Positions 57,080 to 64,000 of a stretch of 64,000 nt of DNA are shown in pieces. Origin of the DNA: Cladocopium goreaui (Eukaryota; Sar; Dinophyceae; Suessiales; Symbiodiniaceae); assembly GCA_947184155.2 (NCBI GenBank), contig CAMXCT020000811.1:122501-186500 (forward strand), given 5' to 3'. The notes beneath the pieces are model-generated. The model searched no databases and was not told where the DNA came from. It was given only the letters and a program-made list of their open reading frames with translations. Position numbers and translations under genes: made by a program. Positions within the stretch are counted from its first letter, which is position 1; each line of letters begins with the position of its first letter.

Positions 57080-57826
57080 CTAAAGGCGATCAAGGGCTTC
57101 ACGGCCCTTGTGTAACGAAAGCTCCAAGAGGGCCGGACTGGCCTTCCTGTGGACCCTGAGTTGCGGGTTCTCAGCCAACCTGGACAACCTCTGGTGTTTG
57201 CGCCCTCCTCTGTGGGTGCTACCTCTCTTCCTTTTCGACCTGTGGGTGTGCGACTTGTCCTCTGATCTCCTGTCCCTGTCACGGTCACTGCGACGCTCAC
57301 GGCCAGGGCCGGCGCCACGCCTGTCTTGTCCTCTGCGATCTGGGCTCCTATCAGGACCTGGGGGCTTGCGCTTGGCGGCAGCGCCGTCGTAGATCTGATC
57401 TGGGCTCTCTTCTTCTTCTTCTTCTCCTTCTTCACCTGCTTCTGTCGCCTCCTCTTCCTTAGGAACTGGTGGCGGCGGAGGCGCTGGTGGAGCAGGGAGA
57501 ATAGGTCGAGCACGGGGAAGCTCTGGTCTCTCAGCCGGGCCGGAACGCGCGGTGTCACGTCGCGGGCGCGACTGGCTAGCACTGGCAGAAGCGCCAGGTG
57601 CCGCCCTGTCAGCCGTGCGACTTAAACCAGCGCTCAACGACCTGAGGCCACGAACCTGTCGCACACAGGATATGACCAGATCACCAGCCCGCACTCGGGC
57701 CCCTTGACTGTCCCAATGCCCGGCTAACTCTCTTCCCAAAGCCTCCCACCCTGTGCAAGCTAAACACCACGAATCTCCTTCAGCAGCTGGAGTCTCCCTA
57801 CACTTAGCGCACAGCGGGGGAGGCAT
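57080..57826 (-). CDS. ORF1 of the YR retrotransposon: CxxC/CxxC, RS-rich basic protein
   Basis: 248 residues. Starts with a zinc-ribbon-like C6-x2-C9 ... C21-x2-C24 (LCAKCRETPA...WCLACTG), then a Pro-rich segment, an acidic run (GEEGEEEEEE, about 125-140) and an Arg/Asp/Ser-rich tail (RRSDRDRDRRSEDKSHTHRS). Likely an RNA- or chaperone-type accessory protein, but no family was recognised. It starts just inside the A1 repeat, so the element's leader is about 90 nt. Confidence 0.65.
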   Translation of the reverse strand: MPPPLCAKCRETPAAEGDSWCLACTGWEALGRELAGHWDSQGARVRAGDLVISCVRQVRGLRSLSAGLSRTADRAAPGASASASQSRPRRDTARSGPAERPELPRARPILPAPPAPPPPPVPKEEEATEAGEEGEEEEEESPDQIYDGAAAKRKPPGPDRSPDRRGQDRRGAGPGRERRSDRDRDRRSEDKSHTHRSKRKRGSTHRGGRKHQRLSRLAENPQLRVHRKASPALLELSLHKGREALDRL

Positions 57827-57835
57827 TCAACTACT

Positions 57836-57913
57836 TGAACTGAAAAGGGGCTTAACCATGAACAAGTGGAGTCACGTTCCAGATCTCAGCCTAACTTTCT
57901 GCAAGAAAAACAA
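57836..57913 (-). repeat. Split direct repeat A1 (outer 5' end)
   Basis: 78 bp, same as A2. The outer end (plus strand ...AAAAACAA|(TA)n) is followed by a TA tract. Expected to include the transcription start, but no promoter motif is visible. Confidence 0.9.
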
Positions 57914-58546
57914 TATATATATATATAGTTCTATAACATATCACCTATTTCTCACCCGGCCAAAAAAAGTTTTTGTTTTTTTGTTGTTTAATGAAACACA
58001 GATTTGGGGATTTCAAATCTAACCAGCAAGAATTGGCATGTCGCTAGCAGGAGTTGGGATTTGACCAGCAACAACTGGTGGTTCGGCAACAATGGTGATT
58101 TCCCCATCGCAGCAAAGCATGGAATCTATGTAACCCGCACAAAATCGGATTTTACGTGCAAAAAAACTAGGAAATCACGATCGAACTCAACAAAAAAAGG
58201 AAACTTCAACAAGACTTGGAGCCCCGAAAGGAAGATCCAACCGGGGGATGATACAGGCGAGATACAGGTGAAGTTTGCTAATAGCGATATCACTGCCCAA
58301 GTCCGCAGCCATGAACAGGTAGACCATGCTGTTTGATATTTATTATTTTTGCGGATCCCCAGTTGAAGTTAGTCCCCAAAAATGCGGGATTTACCCAAGT
58401 TTGCCGTGGGAATGGTAGGAATGACGTTGTCAACTATCTTCTCGCTTGTACATCCCATGATATTCCACTATATCCACTTCAGACCCCCGTATCTGTTGGC
58501 TTAAATCCCCCCATGCATTAGATTATAATAATCCCTGGGGAAAGGC

Positions 58547-58603
58547 CTCGTGCGGAGTCTTGTAACCAGCGTAGTGCTCGAGTTCCTTACCCAATGGCAA
58601 ACA
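58547..58603 (-). CDS. Exon of the long unidentified gene (last before the retroelement-bearing intron)
   Basis: 57 bp, 19 codons (CLPLGKELEHYAGYKTPHE), acceptor CACTGAAGAG, GC-type donor (GAG|GCCTTT). Phase 0 on both sides, so it joins 49898-49995 cleanly across an 8.6-kb intron that carries the retrotransposon. Confidence 0.55.
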
Positions 58604-59264
58604 CTCTTCAGTGGCTGTGAAAATTGGGGATACCTGGGATACCAAAAAAGTCAGTGCCAGTTTAAATGGGGAACATGATATTGTCTGAACCTTGGGATGG
58701 AAAAATGGCAATATCCTTGCTTAATCAACATTTTAATTTTAGCCATTTTTCCGACAAATAATGCTTATTTTTTGCCATTTTCCCGACATGTTCAAAACCG
58801 CCTGGTCCGGTGTGAAACTTGGATCAGGTCCAGGGTTCCATTAAGCTTGACCTCAAAAAGTTGGTTGCTGGAAAGTGATATGAAGATATTGACATCTAAA
58901 ATACCATAGATTCAAACCCTCTGGCAAGTTCACGTAGCGACAAGAACAACTCACCATGTTTTAAAGGTAATCATCATATTCAATTGGTTTTTACAGCAAA
59001 CTGCGAAAACTACAAAAGAGTAGATCAGTTCAAAACCCTCAGATGATAAAGGATGTGGCACCTGCAATGACAATCTTGTGCGCTGCACGTTCCAACAAAA
59101 CCAAAGTTGAAGGAAACTATCCCGCACATGACCCACGGCCATCCATGTACCTCCAGAAAACCAGCATCAAAGTCGGAATTCGGAAAACAAGCATAAATTG
59201 CAGTTCCATTTGGCCTCCAATAGATGGGATTCCTCCAAAACACGAACATCATAATTCTGTGTAC

Positions 59265-59333
59265 TCTCCAATCGGAATTCAGAAATCCCCCGGCCAAAGC
59301 AGCCACAGACAGAACGGGATCTCTCAAGATGTC
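59265..59333 (-). CDS. Exon of the long unidentified gene
   Basis: 69 bp, 23 codons, acceptor CTTTGTCCCAG, donor AGA|GTACAC. Reads DILRDPVLSVAALAGGFLNS-DW, a helix with a hydrophobic AALAGGF core. Confidence 0.6.
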
Positions 59334-59399
59334 CTGGGACAAAGCAGGGATTGAGTTGGCACAGTAACCACTTGCCATAGCAAGCCTTAGAAATACATA

Positions 59400-59690
59400 T
59401 TAGTATGTTATATATATTATATATTATATATTATATATTATGTATTATATATTATATATTAAATATTATATATTAAATATTATATATTATATATGTTATT
59501 ATATGTTGTATTATATTATATATATATATTATATATTATATATTAAATATTATATATTATATATTATATATTATAAATTATATATTATATATTATATATG
59601 TTATATTATATACTATATATCATATATTATCTATTATATATTATATATGTTATATTATATATTAAATTATATATATATCCCCATAAACCA
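59400..59690. repeat. TATATTATA microsatellite
   Basis: Nearly pure A/T array of TATATTATA and TATTAAATATTA units. Its open frames (IYYILYIKYYIL) are artefacts. Confidence 0.95.
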
Positions 59691-59751
59691 AAGTTCTCCC
59701 TGGGGTCGCCATGCCCTGACATCCCTCGTTTTCGTCGCCATGCCGTGGCTC

Positions 59752-59850
59752 CTCCAAGATCGCCAAGGTCTCCTTGGAATGCTTCGTGGGCGGCTTCTTC
59801 TTCTGACTCTTCGCACGCGCCCAGGCCAGGTTCAGCTGGCTCTGGCGACG
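59752..59850 (-). CDS. Exon of the long unidentified gene (most 5' phase-linked exon)
   Basis: 99 bp, 33 codons, acceptor GTGCCGTCTCAG, GA-type donor (GAG|GAGCCA). Reads RRQSQLNLAWARAKSQKKKP then PTKHSKETLAILE, very basic. Most third positions are G or C. A competing acidic frame (EPAEPGLGACEESEEEAAHE) has much lower third-position GC. Confidence 0.5.
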
Positions 59851-60069
59851 CTGAGACGGCACAAATCGGTCTAATGACTAATGGCTCATAAAGAGATCGT
59901 GAGGATAGAATGGGGATATAAGGGGTATGTATAAGGGATATGATATGTATAAATATATGTATATATACAAAAACAAAACAAAACATAACATAACATAACG
60001 TTACATTACATTACGTTACGTTACATTACATTACATACATATGTATATATATATGAGGGATATAATGGA

Positions 60070-61056
60070 ATATGTATATATATATAAGGGATATAATGGA
60101 ATGTATAACCAACAGTGTGATTTGAGGAAATCATCACCAATAAACATAGCAGCAGTGCCACTGCAGGGCATCCCACAAGACCATTCAAACAGAACTGGTG
60201 GGTCTGGTTCCTATTAGTTCAACGGAAAATGCACAACAAACCAGTCTGATAAATCTGAAACCATCTGAAACCAACAATGTGATGGGATATGATCCAATAT
60301 GGCCTGATAGCCAACTTGAATGACCCTCAATTGTTGGCGATTCATGGCAGAAGTGCGGGGTTTTAGATCAAGAAACCTCTTTTTCTTAGACCAACAATGA
60401 GGATATAATGAGGATATAATCCATATGTACTTATCCATCAGTTGGGGAGTCTACTGGGAATATATGCCTTGTATGCTTCATGGACCCAGCAAATCCAAGA
60501 AATTGGATGCGCGTTTTTGCTGCAAATAGTTCCACTGGTTGATATATAGAGAGGAGTTAAACTCCATTGAGCAACAAATAAATCATGGTATGAATAGGTA
60601 AATGAATAGTTAACCTTCATTAACCTCCATTGAATAGGTAAATCAAGATAAATGGTATTCCCAGTCGGCCCCTCTATTGTTCCCAACAGTCATTGTCTCC
60701 AATTCCCAAGATGATATATTGTTGTCATCATGATGTCAACCTTTTTAAATGGTTCTAAGATGGGCCAGCGGCATGTTGAACATAGGTAAAAGAGCTGAAA
60801 ATAGGGAAGAAGGGGACAGAAGCATCAAATACTCATATTCAGCCTGCAACCTCAAAATACCCTCTTTTGCCGTTTACCTACGCATCTGTCCATCCAACTA
60901 GCCATGACTTTCTACTTGAGGGTACAGATATATCCCAAGGTCTCCAAAAAAAACAACAAACATCTCTAGTTGTACATCCATATCATATTTATCAAAATCA
61001 TTTATCTCATATTTATATCCCCATGATATCCCCATGATCTCCCCATGTTCCCTCGC
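60070..61056. other. Spacer or intron, no gene seen
   Basis: AT-rich with a short (TTACA)n/(TTACG)n run at about 59975-60040 upstream of it. A weak minus-strand frame at about 60290-60360 (MNRQQLRVIQVGYQAI) was considered but lacks splice context. Confidence 0.4.
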
Positions 61057-61182
61057 TTCGGCGCCATGGCCTGGCGCGGACCGTCCGGCAGCGCGTCCCG
61101 AGGCCGCCGCAGGCCGCGCTTCCAGGACTCGCGGAAGGGGCGATGGCCCTTCTTCAGCCGCGCCGAGTGGCGCAAAGCCATC
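61057..61182 (-). CDS. Candidate exon, basic protein, possibly 5' part of the long gene
   Basis: 126 bp, about 70% GC, acceptor CGTGTCTCAG, GC-type donor (CCGAA|GCGAGG). The high-GC3 frame reads MALRHSARLKKGHRPFRESW then KRGLRRPRDALPDGPRQAMA. The Met is near the start but an acceptor precedes it. Phase does not join 59752-59850 directly, so an exon is missing or this is another gene. Confidence 0.5.
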
Positions 61183-61881
61183 CTGAGACACGGGTGGCAC
61201 CGGGTGGTGGCGCTTGTTGAAGATATCTGGAGCAAACATGGGGAAGATTGGTGAAAATGTTGGGTTAAGCCGTAAAACGTTGGAAATGTCTGGAATTGCA
61301 GCTGCAAATGTGAATTTGGTGGGAGTTGAGCTGCAAAATACAGGGAATAGTGGGATTCAAGCAATCCTGTTGTGTTGGTTTAATGAAAGTCAGCCCTATC
61401 ATCTCATCCCAAAAAACACTGAACGTCTAAGAGTATGGCTACAATCATGCAACTAGTACTGTTGAAGCAATGCCCATCCTGGGTTGATGAATACGACCAA
61501 CTGATCAAATGCCGATTAGGGACTACTCAGCGCCAATATGACATGGGAACCCCCATCAACCCAAACAGTAGGGGATGAGTGTTGACATCTTGGCTGGGCA
61601 TCGCTGATCACTTGTGTAGCTTGCTTCCACCTTTCCAGTTACCCAGTAGACCCTGGGGGAAAAGACTTCGACAAAAAAAGGCCCTGAACAGTGTCCAGTG
61701 TCTACAAAAATCCGCCACAAAATCTGGGATGCAAAGATATTCCAGGTGGGTTCCCCATGGTTCCCCAGCCAGAGGATATTCCTAAGATCATCACTTCATC
61801 CTCCGATCGATCCCATCGCCATGTATCGCAGGGGAATTTCCTCGAGGTGCACCATTGACAGTCGACCAAACCACTGCCAAC

Positions 61882-61979
61882 CTGGGCCGCTTGGCCGCTT
61901 GGCCGCTTGACCTTCCCAGCCTTCCCAGGAGCATGAGAAGTCCCCAGTTGGATGTCCAAGGCCAAAGGCCCAAGGCGAG
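61882..61979 (-). CDS. Candidate exon, unidentified
   Basis: Clear donor (GCCCAG|GTTGGC) after LGPLALDIQLGTSHAPGKAG, KVKRPSGQAAQ. The upstream limit is uncertain because no good AG acceptor lies near. Confidence 0.35.
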
Positions 61980-62289
61980 ATTCACAGCCACACATCATGA
62001 GATATGCCAAGAAATCCGTGCCAAGCAGGATGATCCTTCAAGGAAATGTCTGAGTTTCCGACAGAAAGGAAACACTGCACCAAACACCCAGCGCCAGAAG
62101 TCAACGTGACAGAGCCATACTTTGTCCAGTTCTGATGGGTAAGCAGTTTGCTCTTTCCAGACTTATCTATTCTATACTGCAAATCTCTAAGAATCTGAAG
62201 TTTCTCATGCAAATAAGTGGTCTGATGTTGACAAGATTCATGTACATGTTCTTCATGTTCACATGTCATGTAGGTGAGGTTTGCAGTTC

Positions 62290-62352
62290 CGCAATCTGGC
62301 AGCCATGATGCTTTTCTTTTTGTGACGCGGATGTCTTCGCTTCTGCCGAATT
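62290..62352 (-). CDS. Candidate exon, unidentified
   Basis: 63 bp with acceptor CATTTAGCAG and a GA-type donor (GCG|GAACTG). Two frames are open: IRQKRRHPRHKKKSIMAARL, which fits the exon upstream in phase, or NSAEAKTSASQKEKHHGCQI. The frame and boundaries remain open. Confidence 0.35.
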
Positions 62353-62666
62353 CTGCTAAATGCTGGCAGCCCGCAGTGGTTGGGACCAAGGCGGCATCCG
62401 TGGGATAAGCACCAATTAAAAAAATGTGATCAACATTGGAGAAAAAAAACATCGTCAAGGATTAAAATCATAGTAGTGAAAAAATTATAGTAGCACCAAA
62501 ATTAACAATAATAACTATGATCAAATAACAATTGTACAATAATAGATGATAGTAATATAGAACTATAATAATCAACATAACAAATATATATATATATAGT
62601 AATAGTAACACTATTCAACAGTTACTGGACAGTTGCGCTTCCAAATGGTTCACAGTTCCCGGTCAC

Positions 62667-62747
62667 TGCCAATTTTCCAACGCGTTGGAGCGTGCGTTCC
62701 TGGAATCGCTTTGGCTTCCCATCTGCTCCCGCTTGCGCTCTCGAATC
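62667..62747 (-). CDS. Candidate exon, unidentified
   Basis: 81 bp with acceptor TGCGCCCAG and donor GGCA|GTGACC. Reads IRERKREQMGSQSDSRNARS then NALENW, hydrophilic. An in-frame TGA lies just beyond the donor. Confidence 0.45.
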
Positions 62748-62899
62748 CTGGGCGCAACAAAAAAACATGGAGAGTCGAAGGACCGCAGGGTTGATGTAAT
62801 TAGTCAAGTTGGAGTCTGTGTTTTTTCTTTCAGTATGTATGTATGTGTATATATATATATATGGTCCCGTCCTCCGTCTCTCCACCCCCCCCCATGGGT

Positions 62900-64000
62900 T
62901 GGGTCCCCAGGTAGCAGCCCCAATTCCCTTCTATTTGCAAGCTATTGGCAGCATTTCTGAGGTCCAGCTTCGTATTTGCTAGGTTTTGCAGCATTTCTGA
63001 CTACCAGCCTCGCATTTACTAGGTTCTTGCTACCTTTTAGGCGGCCTACGTAGCACACATACTCCTTCAAAGTACCTACGTGCTACCTATATACTCATAT
63101 ATACATGTGCTATGTATCTACTGTATCTACGTCCTATTTACTACTTGTGTACTCTGACAACACTACCTGTGTTTAACATATACCGTACCTACCATACATG
63201 TCAATGATGCCATGCATACCATACCTATTATATCTATCATACATACCATACATACTAATACATACAATACATATGAAATGTAATTACCACACCTACCATA
63301 CACACAATAGCAAACATACATGCCATACATACCACACCTACCTTACATGTCCTTACATAGGAAATATTCCATACCCGTTATAGTAACCATACATACCATA
63401 CAGACCATACATACTGTCATATCAAACATAACATGCCAAACAGATTTACATACCATACCTACCATACATACCAAACATGCCGTACTTTCCAAACATGCCA
63501 TACCAGACCGACCATACACACCATACATACCCAACATACCATACCACACCCCCACCACACCACAGGGGGGGGAGGGGAAGATCTCATATGGGGCCAGTAT
63601 ATGGGACCCATCCCATGGAGGGGGGGGGAGGGGGGGGGTGGCAGGGCCTGGTGCATATATACACTTGTATACCCGCAACATGCGGGGCTCACTGCCAGCG
63701 AATAAAATGTTTTCTGCTGGAGCACTGGTGAGGTGAAAATTGGGTAGGGTGGGGCGCAATAACGTTCGGAAAATGAGGGTAGTTGGGAATGATGCTACGC
63801 TAGAGACAAATTGGGTTGGTGTGGGGGGCATTGGAAACCTGGCTTGGTGACAGTTCTGGAAGCATTCGCGAAACTGCGCAAAGACCTTTGCAGCGGGGTG
63901 CTGAAAAAATGGCACTGGTTCAAACCAGAAAGCCACAAGGTGTTACAAGAGGCATGTAGAAAAAAAAATAGCGGCACATAACGTTGATTCAGCATTGGGA
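62900..64000. other. Repeat-rich end of window
   Basis: 63170-63550 is a degenerate CATACCATAC/ACCATACATACC array. 63560-63645 has G-runs. A plus-strand frame at 63850-63960 (VLEAFAKLRKDLCSGVLKKW) after a GACAG acceptor looks coding-like but its strand and continuation cannot be judged at the window edge. Confidence 0.4.

Larger units (their letters stand above)
50088..57913 (-). mobile_element. Tyrosine-recombinase retrotransposon (DIRS/Ngaro-like) with C5 DNA methyltransferase, 7.8 kb, apparently intact
   Basis: Minus-strand order: A1 repeat, CxxC/CxxC basic ORF, Gag-like ORF, Pol ORF, tyrosine recombinase ORF, B1, A2, B2. Split direct repeats of this A1-B1-A2-B2 form are the hallmark of Ngaro/PAT-type elements, which integrate from a circle by recombinase rather than by DDE integrase. 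There is no LTR and no integrase. Both outer ends abut TA-dinucleotide tracts. All four ORFs are open. The repeat pairs show no substitutions by eye, only a 28-bp length difference. It lies in an intron of the long minus-strand gene, in the same orientation as that gene. Confidence 0.9.

Noticed and set aside
55219..57582. Upstream 788 codons of the 1980-codon minus-strand open frame
   Set aside because: They overlap ORF1 and the Gag-like ORF in another frame, are Gly/Arg/Gln-rich shadow sequence, and a natural start exists at 55218 overlapping the preceding stop.
54750..57900. Plus-strand ORFs opposite the YR element
   Set aside because: Shadows of the GC-rich minus-strand Gag-like and Pol genes.
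1..64000. tRNA, rRNA, snRNA or bacterial-type operons
   Set aside because: No cloverleaf, rRNA core or ribosome-binding pattern recognised by eye; a covariance-model search would be needed to exclude small RNAs.

Overview
The window looks like nuclear DNA of a dinoflagellate, most likely a Symbiodiniaceae coral symbiont. The reasons are short GC-rich exons (about 30-140 bp) scattered through long AT-rich introns, introns that start with GT, GC or GA and end in AG, nearly all exons on one (minus) strand, very abundant micro- and minisatellites, and two retroelements whose proteins resemble dinoflagellate families. The species call is inference. There is no rRNA, recognisable tRNA, CRISPR array or bacterial-style operon. 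A run of 100 Ns (31948-32047) marks an assembly gap.

Layout. 1-5.7 kb: mostly tandem-repeat arrays plus one coiled-coil exon (951-1034). 5.8-12.4 kb: minus-strand exons of a ZIP-family metal transporter (12344 down to at least 7459), with weaker exons below it. 13540-21733: a plus-strand Ty1/copia-like LTR retrotransposon with identical 152-bp LTRs, an initiator-Met-tRNA-like primer site, a long gag-protease ORF that also carries a methyltransferase-like domain, and a frameshifted pol. 21.9-62.7 kb: minus-strand exons that I assemble by hand into one very long, intron-dominated gene. Exons from 59850 down to 23188 can be joined in compatible reading phases, but no protein family is recognised. 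Its introns hold a GGTAAG minisatellite (25.6-26.8 kb), TACA arrays around the gap (30.2-32.7 kb), a tandemly duplicated 1-kb block (37-39.8 kb), palindromic MITE-like elements and, between exons at 49.9 and 58.6 kb, a complete tyrosine-recombinase retrotransposon.

That element (50088-57913, minus strand) is the most interesting object here. It has four closely packed or overlapping ORFs: a CxxC/CxxC basic protein, a Gag-like protein, Pol, and a tyrosine recombinase. It also has split direct repeats in the order A1-ORFs-B1-A2-B2. Pol contains a complete-looking C5-cytosine DNA methyltransferase lodged inside the RNase H domain. All ORFs are open and the repeat copies agree by eye, so it looks young and possibly autonomous. 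With the copia element's own methyltransferase-like domain, two unrelated retroelement classes in one 64-kb window each carry a methyltransferase-type module.

Limits: splice sites and exons were called by eye from open frame, codon third-position GC and AG/donor signals, so boundaries may be off by a few bases and exons are certainly missing. Long ORFs in the satellite arrays are artefacts of repeat periodicity.
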